Shown here piece by piece: positions 6,417 to 15,351 of a DNA stretch of 64,000 nucleotides. The notes below the pieces were generated by a model that had not been told where the DNA came from, did no database searches, and saw only the letters and a program-made list of their open reading frames with translations. Origin of the DNA: Variovorax sp. PMC12 (GTDB lineage: Bacteria > Pseudomonadota > Gammaproteobacteria > Burkholderiales > Burkholderiaceae_C); the NCBI RefSeq assembly GCF_003019815.1, contig NZ_CP027773.1, forward strand, positions 3,932,501-3,996,500, in the 5' to 3' direction. Made by a program: the position numbers and the translations under genes. Each line of letters opens with the position of its first letter. Position 1 is the stretch's first letter.

Positions 6417-7751
6417 ATGATCAGCGCCGAGCAGAACGATTTCATCACCCGCGTCGGACCCGACGCTCCCGCCGGCAAGCTGCTGCGCCGCTACTGGCAG
6501 CCGGTGGCACTGGCCGACGAGCTCGCCGGCCCGCGACCGGTGAAGCCGGTGAAGCTCATGGGGCAGGACTTCGTCCTGTTCCGTGACGAAAGCGGCCAGC
6601 TCGGCATGCTCGACCGCGACTGCCCGCACCGCGGCGCCGACCTCGCCTTCGGCCGGCTCGAGAACGGCGGCCTGCGCTGCGCCTTCCACGGCTGGCTGTT
6701 CGACGCCAAGGGCAACTGCCTCGAAACCCCCGCCGAGCCCGCCACCAGCAAGCTGTGCAGCCGCATCAAGCAGTCGGCCTATCCGGTGGTCGAGAAGGCC
6801 GGAACGATCTTCGCGTACATCGGCGAGGGCGAGCCCCCCGCGTTTCCCGACTTCGACTGCTTCGTCGCGCCCGACAGCCACACCTTCGCGTTCAAGGGCC
6901 TGTTCGAGTGCAACTGGCTGCAGGCGCTCGAAGTGGGCATCGACCCCGCGCACGCCTCGTACCTGCACCGCTTCTTCGAGGACGAGGACACCTCCGGCAG
7001 CTACGGCAAGCAATTCCGCGGGGCTTCGGCCGACTCCGACATGCCCATCACCAAGGTGCTGCGCGAGTACGACCGCCCCGACATCAGCGTCGAGCCGACC
7101 GACTACGGCTTCCGCCTGAAGGCGCTGCGCAAGCTGAGCGAAGACACCACCCACGTGCGCGTGACCAACGTGGTGTTCCCGCAGGCCTTCGTGATTCCGA
7201 TGAGCGCCGAGATGACCATCTCGCAATGGCACGTGCCCGTGGACGACACGCACTGCTACTGGTATGCCATCTTCACCAGCTTCACCGGCCCGGTCGACAA
7301 GCAGCAGATGCGAGACCAGCGCCTGAAGCTCTACGAGCTGCCCGACTACACCTCGCGCAAGAACAAGCGCAACGACTACGGCTACAGCATCGAAGAGCAG
7401 CTGACCGAGACCTACACCGGCATGGGCGACGACATCAACGTGCACGACCAGTGGGCGGTGGAGTCGCAGGGCGCCATCCAGGACCGCACGCGCGAGCACC
7501 TCGGCAGCACCGACAAGGGCATCGTCGCCTATCGCCGCCTGCTGGTGAAGGCCATCGAGGCCACGCTGGCCGGCGAAAGCGCGCCGATGCTCATCGACGC
7601 CGAACAGGCCAGCGCGATGACCGGGCCGCCCTCCATCGACGGCATCGGCCGCAACGTCAGCGACGAAGCCGCTACCGAGGCCTACTGGCAGGAGGCCGAC
7701 CGGGCACGCCGGATGAAGTCCGACTGGGCCTCGGCACGGCTCGCCGCCTGA
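6417..7751 (+). CDS. Rieske non-heme iron oxygenase, alpha subunit type
   Basis: A 444-residue oxygenase related to phthalate 4,5-dioxygenase and vanillate/dicamba demethylases. The Rieske 2Fe-2S site is complete (Cys69-x-His71 and Cys88-x2-His91). The mononuclear-iron segment shows Asp176-x2-His179-x4-His184. Such enzymes hydroxylate or O/N-dealkylate aromatic or heterocyclic substrates using electrons from a ferredoxin and reductase. I use ATG 6417 (MISAEQNDF), where the homologous part begins, although the frame is open further upstream. It is the first gene of an operon with a glutamine-synthetase-like ligase, a ferredoxin and an ABC importer, under a divergent GntR regulator. No small beta subunit or reductase is present. 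Substrate is unknown. Confidence 0.9.
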   Translation: MISAEQNDFITRVGPDAPAGKLLRRYWQPVALADELAGPRPVKPVKLMGQDFVLFRDESGQLGMLDRDCPHRGADLAFGRLENGGLRCAFHGWLFDAKGNCLETPAEPATSKLCSRIKQSAYPVVEKAGTIFAYIGEGEPPAFPDFDCFVAPDSHTFAFKGLFECNWLQALEVGIDPAHASYLHRFFEDEDTSGSYGKQFRGASADSDMPITKVLREYDRPDISVEPTDYGFRLKALRKLSEDTTHVRVTNVVFPQAFVIPMSAEMTISQWHVPVDDTHCYWYAIFTSFTGPVDKQQMRDQRLKLYELPDYTSRKNKRNDYGYSIEEQLTETYTGMGDDINVHDQWAVESQGAIQDRTREHLGSTDKGIVAYRRLLVKAIEATLAGESAPMLIDAEQASAMTGPPSIDGIGRNVSDEAATEAYWQEADRARRMKSDWASARLAA

Positions 7752-7761
7752 AGCCCGCGCC

Positions 7762-9216
7762 ATGAGCAGCATCAGCAGCAACAAATTCGTCGACCGCTTC
7801 GGTCTCTGGTCCGACGACCAGCATGCGCAGGCCAGGGAACTGGTGCGCCGCATCGACAGCGGCGAGGTCGATCTCGTGCGCTTCGCCTGGCCCGACCAGC
7901 ACGGCATCCTGCGCGGCAAGACGCTGGTCGCCAGCGAGGCGCGCTCCGCCCTCTGGGAAGGCGTGAACCTCACCTCCACCCTGCTGGCCAAGGACACCTC
8001 GCACAAGACCGTGTTCCCGGTGTTCACACAGGGCGGCGGCTTCGCCATCGAGGGCCTGCAGGGCGGCGCCGACTTCACCATCGTGGCCGACCCCGCCACC
8101 TTCAAGGTGCTGCCGTGGTCGCCGCGCACCGGCTGGGTGATGTGCGACGCCTACATGGCCGACGGCAAGCCCTGCCCCTTCGCCACGCGGCAGATCCTGC
8201 AGCGCGCGGTGCGCCAGCTCGACGAGCTGGGGCTGGACTTCATCGCCGGCCTGGAAGTGGAGTTCCACGTCTTCAGGCTCGACGACGCGCGCATGGGCCT
8301 GGCCGACTCGGGCCAGCCCGGCGAACCGCCGCGCGTGTCGCTGCTGTCGCACGGCCACCAGTACCTGACCGAGCTGCGCTACGACCGCGTCGACACGCTG
8401 ATGGAGCTGCTGCGCTCGCAACTGCTGGCGCTCGGCCTGCCGCTGCGCTCGCTGGAAATCGAGTTCGGCCCGAGCCAGTTCGAGCTGACTTTCGGCCCCA
8501 CCGCCGGCGTGATGCCCGCCGACACCATGGTGCTGCTGCGCAGCGCCATCAAGCAGATCTGCCAGCGCAACGGCCTGCACGCCACCTTCATGTGTCGCCC
8601 GAAGATCCCGAACGTGATGTCCAGCGGCTGGCACCTGCACCAGTCGCTGCGCCGCAAGAGCGACGGCGTGAATGCCTTCATGCCCGAGACCGAGGGCCAG
8701 ACGCTCAGCGAGATCGGCATGCACTACCTCGGCGGCCTCAAGGCGCACGCCTGCGGCGCGGCCGCGCTCGCGAGCCCCACCATCAACGGCTACCGGCGCT
8801 ACCGCCCCTTCTCGCTAGCGCCCGACCGCGCGATCTGGGCAAGAGACAACCGCGGCGCGATGCTGCGCGTGCTCGGCGGCATGGGGCAGAGCGCCTCGCG
8901 CATCGAGAACCGCGTGGGCGAGCCGACGGCCAATCCGTACCTGTACCTCGCGTCGCAGCTCTTCTCGGGACTGGACGGCATCCGCCACAAGACCGACCCC
9001 GGGCCCTCGGCCGATGCGCCGTACGAAACCCCGGCGGAGCAGCTGCCGCGCTCGCTCGGCGACGCCCTCGCCTGCCTGCGCCGCGACGAGATGCTCAACG
9101 CGCAGATGGGCAAGACCTTCGTCGACTACCTCTGCCACATCAAGGAAGCGGAAATCGCCCGCTTCAACCTCGAAGTCTCGGAGTGGGAACACCGCGAGTA
9201 CTTCGACATGTTCTGA
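7762..9216 (+). CDS. Glutamine-synthetase-like gamma-glutamyl ligase
   Basis: A 484-residue member of the GS family, with a degenerate N-terminal beta-grasp section and a full catalytic domain. Expected metal, ammonia and ATP-site blocks appear in order: GLEVEFHVF (about 171-179), EIEFGPSQFE (about 233-242), WHLHQSL (about 291-297), the Arg-rich RYRPFSLAPDR block and the late RIENRVGEPTANPY block. The sequence is more like PuuA, IpuC and aniline-pathway GS-like proteins than housekeeping GlnA, so ATP-dependent glutamylation of an amine is likelier than ammonia assimilation. It is 10 bp behind the Rieske oxygenase and 19 bp before the ferredoxin. This order suggests an amine substrate or product. 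Family is firm; the reaction is inferred. Confidence 0.85.
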   Translation: MSSISSNKFVDRFGLWSDDQHAQARELVRRIDSGEVDLVRFAWPDQHGILRGKTLVASEARSALWEGVNLTSTLLAKDTSHKTVFPVFTQGGGFAIEGLQGGADFTIVADPATFKVLPWSPRTGWVMCDAYMADGKPCPFATRQILQRAVRQLDELGLDFIAGLEVEFHVFRLDDARMGLADSGQPGEPPRVSLLSHGHQYLTELRYDRVDTLMELLRSQLLALGLPLRSLEIEFGPSQFELTFGPTAGVMPADTMVLLRSAIKQICQRNGLHATFMCRPKIPNVMSSGWHLHQSLRRKSDGVNAFMPETEGQTLSEIGMHYLGGLKAHACGAAALASPTINGYRRYRPFSLAPDRAIWARDNRGAMLRVLGGMGQSASRIENRVGEPTANPYLYLASQLFSGLDGIRHKTDPGPSADAPYETPAEQLPRSLGDALACLRRDEMLNAQMGKTFVDYLCHIKEAEIARFNLEVSEWEHREYFDMF

Positions 9217-9235
9217 ACGAGCCCCAAGAACAACA

Positions 9236-9559
9236 ATGCCCACGATCCACTACATCCTCAAGGACGGCACCACGCGCGACGTCGACGCCAAGGTCGGCGC
9301 CAGCGTGATGGAAACCGCCATTCGCGCCAACGTGCGCGGCATCGACGCCGAGTGCGGCGGCTGCTGCTCCTGCGCCACCTGCCACGTCTACGTGGACGAC
9401 GCCTTCATCGACCTGCTGCCGCCGCCCGACGACATGGAAAGCGCGCTGCTCGACGCCGTCGCGTCCGAGCGCAGGCCCGGCTCGCGCCTGAGCTGCCAGC
9501 TCGGCATCACCGCGGCCTTCGATGGCCTCACGGTGCGCGTGCCCGATACGCAGGTCTGA
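9236..9559 (+). CDS. 2Fe-2S ferredoxin, adrenodoxin type
   Basis: A 107-residue electron carrier. The cysteine pattern Cys40-x5-Cys46-x2-Cys49 with Cys87 near the C-terminus is that of adrenodoxin/terpredoxin-type 2Fe-2S ferredoxins. Extra cysteines at 43 and 44 make a Cys-rich loop. The start MPTIHYILKDG fits the usual N-terminal strand. It lies directly behind the ligase gene and most likely supplies electrons to the Rieske oxygenase encoded three genes earlier. There is no ferredoxin reductase in the operon, so a reductase from elsewhere must serve it. A GC hairpin at 9612-9628 separates it from the transporter genes. Confidence 0.92.
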   Translation: MPTIHYILKDGTTRDVDAKVGASVMETAIRANVRGIDAECGGCCSCATCHVYVDDAFIDLLPPPDDMESALLDAVASERRPGSRLSCQLGITAAFDGLTVRVPDTQV

Positions 9560-9611
9560 CAGGCAGCTCGGGCATCATCGCCCGCTTTGCACATCCGGTT
9601 ACACGACAGCG

Positions 9612-9628
9612 GCGCCCCGAGGGGGCGC
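9612..9628 (+). other. GC hairpin before binding-protein gene
   Basis: GCGCCCC (9612-9618), loop GAG, GGGGCGC (9622-9628), in the 97-bp gap between the ferredoxin and binding-protein genes. No T-run follows, so it is not a classic terminator. It may cap or stabilise the transporter part of the mRNA, as is common next to binding-protein genes. Confidence 0.35.
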
Positions 9629-9656
9629 ATCCATTCCACCTGAAAGGCGTTTTCAA

Positions 9657-10865
9657 ATGACGGCAATGACGATGACCAAGAGAACCATCCTCTCGACCCT
9701 GCTGCTGGCGAGCTTCGGCGTGCTGGGCACGACCGCCGCGCAGGCGGCCGACGAGCCCCTGCGCATCGGCCTGATCGCGACCTACTCCGGACCCTATGCC
9801 GACTACGGCCGCCAGTTCGACGCCGGCATCGCGCTCTACCTGAAGGAGCACGGCGGCAAGATGGGCGGCCGAACGGTCGAGATCATCAAGAAGGACACCG
9901 CCGGCCCCGCGCCCGACGCCGCCAAGCGCATCGCGCAGGAACTGATCGTGCGCGACAAGGTGAGCGTGCTCACCGGCCTGGACTTCAGCCCCAACGCCTA
10001 CGCCGTGGGCGCCATCGCCACGCAGGCCAAGATCCCGACCATCGTGATGAACGCCGCCTCCTCGGCCATCACCACCAGCTCGCCCTACGTGGCGCGCCTG
10101 TCGTTCACCGTGCAGCAGGTCACCGACCCGATGGCGCGCTACATGCTCAAGGAAGGCATCAAGGACGCCTACACCGTGGTCGCCGACTACGCTTCGGGCG
10201 TCGACGCCGAGACCGCGTTCAAGAAGACCTTCACCGCCGGCGGCGGCAAGGTGTCGGGCGAAGTGCGCACGCCGATGAACAACCCCGACTTCTCGGCCTA
10301 CGTGCAGCGCATCAAGGACGCCAAGCCCCAGGCCGTGTTCTTCTTCTTTCCCTCGGGCGTGATGCCGCCGGCCTTCCTGAAGGTCTGGAAGGAACGCGGC
10401 ATGGAGCAGGCCGGCATCAAGCTCTACGCCACCGGCGAAGCCACCGACGACAGCTACCTCGACGCCACCGGCGACGTGGCGCTGGGCCTGGTCACCAGCC
10501 ACCACTACTCGTTCGCGCACCCCTCGCCCAAGAACCAGAAGTTCGTGCGCGATTTCGCCGCCGACAACGGCGCCAAGCTGCGCCCCAGCTACTTCGCCGT
10601 GACCGCCTACGACGCCATGGCCGCCATCGACCTCGCGCTGGCCAAGACCAAGGGCGACACCGGCGGCGACAAGTTCATGGAGGCGCTGAAGGGCCTGAGC
10701 TTCGAGAGCCCGCGCGGCCCGATCGAGATCGACCCGGCCACGCGCGACATCGTGCAGACCGTCTACATCCGAAAGACCGAGCGCGTGAACGGCCAGCTGG
10801 TGAACGTCGAATTCGACAAGTTCGACCGCGTGAAGGACCCGGCGAAGGAAGCCGCGGCCAAGTAA
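9657..10865 (+). CDS. LIV-type ABC periplasmic binding protein
   Basis: A 402-residue type-I binding protein (Peripla_BP_6, LivK-like). A signal peptide spans about residues 1-30 (Lys/Arg, a hydrophobic core, then TAAQA-AD). The mature protein opens with the typical LRIGLIATYSGPYADYG, and later blocks such as KVSVLTGLDFSPN and the long alternating domains fit ligand-binding proteins for amino acids, amides or aromatic acids. I use ATG 9657, immediately before the signal peptide. It heads a five-gene importer set with permeases and ATPases to 14194, transcribed with the Rieske/ligase/ferredoxin genes, so its ligand is probably the operon's substrate. Confidence 0.9.
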   Translation: MTAMTMTKRTILSTLLLASFGVLGTTAAQAADEPLRIGLIATYSGPYADYGRQFDAGIALYLKEHGGKMGGRTVEIIKKDTAGPAPDAAKRIAQELIVRDKVSVLTGLDFSPNAYAVGAIATQAKIPTIVMNAASSAITTSSPYVARLSFTVQQVTDPMARYMLKEGIKDAYTVVADYASGVDAETAFKKTFTAGGGKVSGEVRTPMNNPDFSAYVQRIKDAKPQAVFFFFPSGVMPPAFLKVWKERGMEQAGIKLYATGEATDDSYLDATGDVALGLVTSHHYSFAHPSPKNQKFVRDFAADNGAKLRPSYFAVTAYDAMAAIDLALAKTKGDTGGDKFMEALKGLSFESPRGPIEIDPATRDIVQTVYIRKTERVNGQLVNVEFDKFDRVKDPAKEAAAK

Positions 10866-10910
10866 ACGCAAAGAACAGAAGCCAGCATTCAGCCAGCGAG
10901 CGGGAAATTC

Positions 10911-11771
10911 ATGGGCATCGTGATCTTCGACGGAGTGGCCTACGGCATGCTCCTGTTCCTCATCGGCGTGGGCCTGTCCATCACGATGGGGCTCATGAAT
11001 TTCGTCAACCTCGCGCACGGCAGCTTCGCGATGGTCGGCGGCTATGTGGCCGCCGTGCTGATGAACCACTTCGGGCTCGGTTTCGGCCTCTCGCTGGCGG
11101 CGGCCTTCGTCGCGGCGGCGCTGGTGGGCGCGGTGCTGGAGTTCGTGTTCTACCGCCGGCTGTACCGCGCGCATCCGCTCGACCAGGTGCTGCTGTCGAT
11201 CGGCGTGGTGTTCGTGTCGATCGCCGCGTTCACCTATTTCTTCGGCCCGACGATGCAGCCCTTCACGCTGCCCGCGGCGCTCGACGGCCAGGTGTCGCTG
11301 CTGGGCCTGGAGGTGGGCCGCTACCGGCTGTTCCTGATCGCCTGCGGCGCGGCGGTGCTCGTCGCCCTGCTGCTGGGCCTGGGCAAGACCCGCTACGGCG
11401 CGATGGTGCGCGCGGCGGTGGACAACCAGCGCGTGGCCGGCGGCACCGGCATCCACGTGCAGCGCCTGTTCTTCCTGACCTTCTCGCTGGGCTGCGGCCT
11501 CGCCGGCCTGGGCGGTGCGCTGAGCCTGGGCATGCTGGGGCTGGAGCCTTCGTTCCCGCTCAAGTACCTCGTGTACTTCCTGATGGTGGTGTGCGTGGGC
11601 GGCGCCGGCACCGTCACCGGGCCGTTCATCGCGGCGCTGCTGGTCGGCATCGTCGACGTGGCGGGCAAGTACTACCTGCCCGAAGCCGGCGCCTTTCTCA
11701 TCTACGTCTTCATGATCGTCATGCTGCTGGTGCGCCCGAACGGCATCGTCGCCAAGAAGGGGCTCGCATGA
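10911..11771 (+). CDS. LIV-type ABC transporter permease (LivH family)
   Basis: A 286-residue inner-membrane permease with about eight hydrophobic segments. The conserved opening block SITMGLMNFVNLAHGSFAM and the late LVRPNGIVAKKG block place it in the LivH branch of branched-chain-amino-acid-type permeases. It would form the translocation channel with the LivM-like protein encoded next. Its stop codon overlaps the next start (ATGA), so the two are translationally coupled. The ligand is unknown; context says the substrate of the Rieske/ligase pathway. Confidence 0.92.
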   Translation: MGIVIFDGVAYGMLLFLIGVGLSITMGLMNFVNLAHGSFAMVGGYVAAVLMNHFGLGFGLSLAAAFVAAALVGAVLEFVFYRRLYRAHPLDQVLLSIGVVFVSIAAFTYFFGPTMQPFTLPAALDGQVSLLGLEVGRYRLFLIACGAAVLVALLLGLGKTRYGAMVRAAVDNQRVAGGTGIHVQRLFFLTFSLGCGLAGLGGALSLGMLGLEPSFPLKYLVYFLMVVCVGGAGTVTGPFIAALLVGIVDVAGKYYLPEAGAFLIYVFMIVMLLVRPNGIVAKKGLA

Positions 11772-12730
11772 AAGCCCTGACCGTCTCTCCCGCGCAGTTG
11801 CGCGCCGCGGAAGCCGTCTTCTGGATCGCGCTCGCGTCGAGCTTCTTCCTGCTGCCCGACAAGCTCACGCTGATGAGCCAGATCATGATCTTCGGCCTGT
11901 TCGCGGTGTCGCTCGACATGGCGCTGGGCTACGCGGGCATCCTCACCGTCGGCCATGCCGCGTTCTTCGGCGCTGGCGCCTACGCGGCCGGGCTGCTCGC
12001 CAAGTACGGCTGGAGCGAGCCCTTCACCGGCCTCGCGTTCGCACTGGTCGTCAGCGGCCTGCTGGGCTATGCACTGAGCTACTTGGTGGTGCGCGGCGCC
12101 GACCTCACGCGGCTGATGATCACCATCGGCGTGTGCGTGCTGCTGTTCGAGGTGGCCAACCGGCTCTCGGGCATCACCGGCGGCACCGACGGGCTGCAGG
12201 GCGTGGTCATCGCGCCGGTGCTCGGCATGTTCGACTTCGACCTCTACGGCAAGACCGCCTTCTGCTACGCCTTCGGCGTGGTGTTCGCGATGTTCCTGCT
12301 GGTGCGGCTGGTGCTGCGCTCGCCTTTCGGGCTGGCGCTGCGCGGCATCCACGACAGCCGCAAGCGCATGCTGGCCATCGGCTCGCCGGTGGAAGCGCGT
12401 CTGCGCATGGCCTACGCCTTCTCGGCCGCGGTGGCCGGCGTGGCGGGCGCGCTGCTGGCGCAGACCACGCAGTTCGTCGGCATCGAGTCGATCGGCTTCA
12501 ACCGCTCGGCCGAGGTGCTCATCATCCTGGTGCTGGGCGGCACCGGCCGGCTGTACGGCGGCATGATCGGCGCCATCGTCTACATGCTGGTGCACGACTG
12601 GTTCGCGGACATGAATCCGCAGTACTGGATGTTCTGGCTCGGCATCTTCCTGATCGCGGCGGTCATGCTGGGGCGCGGCGGCATCATGGGCGCGCTGTCG
12701 CGCTTCGTCCGCACGGGGAAGGCGCGATGA
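11768..12730 (+). CDS. LIV-type ABC transporter permease (LivM family)
   Basis: A 320-residue inner-membrane permease, the LivM-type partner. The family block LDMALGYAGILTVGHAAFFGAG is present near residues 55-76, with about eight to ten hydrophobic segments and the EAA-like loop HDSRKRMLAIG. The ATG at 11768 overlaps the stop of the preceding permease by 4 bp, which fixes the start. The end overlaps the next gene's ATG in the same way. It forms the channel heterodimer with the protein encoded at 10911. Confidence 0.92.
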   Translation: MKALTVSPAQLRAAEAVFWIALASSFFLLPDKLTLMSQIMIFGLFAVSLDMALGYAGILTVGHAAFFGAGAYAAGLLAKYGWSEPFTGLAFALVVSGLLGYALSYLVVRGADLTRLMITIGVCVLLFEVANRLSGITGGTDGLQGVVIAPVLGMFDFDLYGKTAFCYAFGVVFAMFLLVRLVLRSPFGLALRGIHDSRKRMLAIGSPVEARLRMAYAFSAAVAGVAGALLAQTTQFVGIESIGFNRSAEVLIILVLGGTGRLYGGMIGAIVYMLVHDWFADMNPQYWMFWLGIFLIAAVMLGRGGIMGALSRFVRTGKAR

Positions 12731-13497
12731 GCCCGGCAACCAAGACGCACACCCTGCGCACCCAGGGCCTGGGCATCCGCTTCGGCGAATTCCAGGCGGT
12801 GAGCGACGTGAATCTCTCGCTCGAGCCCGGCGCGCGGCAAGCGCTGATCGGCCCCAACGGCGCGGGAAAGACCACGCTCATTAACCTGCTCACCGGCGTG
12901 TTCAAGCCCACGAGCGGATCGATCCACATGGGCGAGCACGACCTCACCCGCCTGTCCGCCGACAAGCGCGCGCGCATGGGCCTGTCGCGCACTTTCCAGA
13001 TCAACACGCTGTTCCCCAGCCTCACGCCGCTGCTGTCGGTGGTGCTGGCGATCAGCGAGCGCGAGGGGCTGGGCGCCACCTGGTGGCGGCCGCTGAAGGG
13101 TTGCACCAAGGTGTTCGACGAGGCGCACTCGCTGCTGGGCATATTCAGGCTCGACAGCCTGGCCGACGTGCCGGTGTCCGAGCTGGCCTACGGCAAGCAG
13201 CGCCTGCTCGAGATCGCGCTGGCGCTGGCCGCCAAGCCCCGCATCCTGCTGCTCGACGAGCCCGCGGCCGGCGTGCCGCAGGACGAGAGCGGCGAGCTGT
13301 TCGAGGTCATCGCGGCGCTGCCGCAGGACATCAGCGTGCTGTTCATCGAGCACGACATGAAGCTCGTCTTCCGCTTCTCGCGCCGCATCTCGGTGCTGGT
13401 CGGCGGACGCATCCTCACCGAGGGAACGCCCTCGGAAATCAGCGCCGACCCGCGCGTTCGCGAGGTCTACCTGGGAAGTTCGCACCACCATGCCTGA
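12727..13497 (+). CDS. ABC transporter ATPase (LivG family)
   Basis: A 256-residue nucleotide-binding subunit. Walker A GPNGAGKT is near residues 41-48 and Walker B ILLLDEP is near residues 174-180. The signature is degenerate (VSELAYGKQRLLEIA instead of LSGGQ), as is usual for LivG proteins, and the switch His sits in IEHDM. The start ATG overlaps the permease stop. The end overlaps the next ATPase gene by 8 bp, so all transporter genes are coupled. It drives import together with the LivF-like subunit. Confidence 0.93.
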   Translation: MSPATKTHTLRTQGLGIRFGEFQAVSDVNLSLEPGARQALIGPNGAGKTTLINLLTGVFKPTSGSIHMGEHDLTRLSADKRARMGLSRTFQINTLFPSLTPLLSVVLAISEREGLGATWWRPLKGCTKVFDEAHSLLGIFRLDSLADVPVSELAYGKQRLLEIALALAAKPRILLLDEPAAGVPQDESGELFEVIAALPQDISVLFIEHDMKLVFRFSRRISVLVGGRILTEGTPSEISADPRVREVYLGSSHHHA

Positions 13498-14194
13498 AGC
13501 ACTCGCCTTCGACCGCGTCACCGCCGGCTACGGCAATGCGGTCGTGCTCGACCGACTCGATTTTTCCGTGCAGCAGGGCGAGAGCCTCGCCATCCTCGGG
13601 CGCAACGGCGTGGGCAAGACCACGCTGCTCGAAACGCTGATGGGCAACACCCGCGTGATGCAGGGCGCGATCCGCTGGCAGGGCGCGGACATCACGCGCT
13701 GGCCCTCGCACCAGCGCGTGCGCGCCGGACTGGGCTGGGTGCCGCAGGAGCGCGAGGTGTTTCCGTCGCTCACCGTGGAAGAAAACCTCACGGTGATCTC
13801 GCGGCTCGGCGGATGGAACCTGAAGCGCGTCTACGACTTCTTCCCGCGCCTGCGCGAGCGGCGCGGCAACTACGGCAACCAGCTCTCGGGCGGCGAGCAG
13901 CAGATGCTCGCCATCGGCCGCGCGCTGATGACCAACCCCAGGCTGCTGCTGCTCGACGAGCCGATGGAAGGCCTCGCGCCGATCATCGTGGAAGAACTGG
14001 CGGCCGCCATCCGCCGGCTGTGCGAATCGGAAGGGCTGGCCTCGATCGTGGTCGAGCAGCACCCGGTGCTGGCGCTGGAGATGACGCACAAGGCCATCGT
14101 GCTGGAGCGCGGCACCGTGGTGCACGCGGGGCCGAGCAGCGAACTGGCGTCGGACCAGGAGCTGCTCGAGGGTTTGCTCGGCGTCGGGGTCTAG
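13490..14194 (+). CDS. ABC transporter ATPase (LivF family)
   Basis: A 234-residue second nucleotide-binding subunit. It shows Walker A GRNGVGKT, the full signature LSGGEQQMLAIGRAL, Walker B LLLLDEPMEGLAP and the switch His in VEQHP. These blocks are typical of LivF. It closes the transporter operon. The stop codon is shared, in the sequence CTAG, with the stop of the convergent gene 14191-15351, so the two genes meet tail to tail with no room for a terminator. Confidence 0.93.
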   Translation: MPEALAFDRVTAGYGNAVVLDRLDFSVQQGESLAILGRNGVGKTTLLETLMGNTRVMQGAIRWQGADITRWPSHQRVRAGLGWVPQEREVFPSLTVEENLTVISRLGGWNLKRVYDFFPRLRERRGNYGNQLSGGEQQMLAIGRALMTNPRLLLLDEPMEGLAPIIVEELAAAIRRLCESEGLASIVVEQHPVLALEMTHKAIVLERGTVVHAGPSSELASDQELLEGLLGVGV

Positions 14195-15351
14195 CTCAGC
14201 ATCTGGCCGCGGCTGCCGATCACCGCCACGTCCACGAACTGGCCGCCTTCGCGGTTGGTGCGGCCGTAGTTGATCTTCACCCCGCCCAGGTCGAAGCTCT
14301 CGATGCTGGCCAGCCCCGACATCACCGACGCGCGCGTCAGCGAGCCACCGGCGCGGCGCATGCCCTCGGCCAGAACGGCGGCATTGATGTAGCCCTCCAG
14401 GCTGGTGAGCGAGAACTCCTTGATGCCGCTGGCCACCATGTCGGCCTGGTAGCGGCGCACGATCTCGAACCGGGTCGAATACGGCGAAGGCACCACGATC
14501 ACGAAGCCCAGGCCCTTGGCCAGGTCGCCCATGGCCGACAACGCACTGGCCGTGATCGACAGGCCGTAGGCCGAGCTGCTGTTGCCCGCCTCGCGCAGCG
14601 CCTTCAGGAACACCGGCGCGGTGCCGGCCAGCCCGACCACCACCACCTGCGGCCTGGCCTTGGCGATGGCTTCGGCGGCGGGCCCTACTTCCATGCTGGT
14701 GGTGTTGGGCGTGGTCGCGATCACCGCCGGCTCCAGCTTGGCCTTGGCCAACGCGGCCTTGAAGGCCGCCAGCACCGACTGCCCCAGCGGATCGTTCGAA
14801 TGCACGAGGCCGATGCGGCTCTGGCCCAGCACGGCGGCGGTGCTCACGAGCTTGTCGACTTCCTGGTCGTAGTTGGCACGCACCCAGAAGGTGTTGGGCG
14901 AGTTCTTCTTGCGCAACGCGATGGTGCCGGTGATGGGGCCCACCACGGCCATGCCGGGCACCGCGTCCATCACCTCGGCGGTCTGGCGCGTGCCCAGCGG
15001 GTGCACCAGCGCGAGCACGGAACTGTCTTTCTCGAAGGCCAGCGCATTGGCCTTGGCCACTTCGGGCTTGAAGGTGTCGTCGGCCATCACGAGCTCGACC
15101 TTGGTGCCGTTGATGCCGCCCGCCTTGTTCAGCGCCGCGAAGAAGGCGCTCGAACCCTGGTAGAGCCCCTGGCCGTTGGCCTTCTCGACGCTGCTGTTGT
15201 CGAAGGTGGTCCCGACGCGAACCGCCTTGTTCTGCGCCAGGGCCGGGAACCCCAGGCCTGCTGCGGCGGCGGTTGCTGCCAGTCCGGTCAGCGCACGCCG
15301 ACGGCTGGTGGAAAGCGGCGCAATCGACTCGCGCGGCACGGGAACGGTCAT
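14191..15351 (-). CDS. Second LIV-type ABC binding protein, convergent
   Basis: A 386-residue type-I binding protein (Peripla_BP_6). The N-terminus has an Arg-rich patch (SRRRALTG, residues 16-23) before a hydrophobic core and a FPALAQ cleavage site, so it is exported, possibly by Tat. The mature start (VRVGTTFDNSSVEKANGQGLYQG) is typical of binding proteins for amides, aromatic acids or nucleobase-like ligands. I use ATG 15351, preceded by CGGAGA, although the frame is open for 75 more codons upstream. It meets the livF-like gene tail to tail. It could feed the same permease with a second ligand or act in sensing. No permease accompanies it. Confidence 0.87.
   Translation of the reverse strand: MTVPVPRESIAPLSTSRRRALTGLAATAAAAGLGFPALAQNKAVRVGTTFDNSSVEKANGQGLYQGSSAFFAALNKAGGINGTKVELVMADDTFKPEVAKANALAFEKDSSVLALVHPLGTRQTAEVMDAVPGMAVVGPITGTIALRKKNSPNTFWVRANYDQEVDKLVSTAAVLGQSRIGLVHSNDPLGQSVLAAFKAALAKAKLEPAVIATTPNTTSMEVGPAAEAIAKARPQVVVVGLAGTAPVFLKALREAGNSSSAYGLSITASALSAMGDLAKGLGFVIVVPSPYSTRFEIVRRYQADMVASGIKEFSLTSLEGYINAAVLAEGMRRAGGSLTRASVMSGLASIESFDLGGVKINYGRTNREGGQFVDVAVIGSRGQMLS

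Noticed and set aside
9528..11456. A 642-codon minus-strand frame opposite the LIV-type transporter genes
   Set aside because: Antisense to the binding-protein and permease genes, low-complexity translation, no ribosome site.
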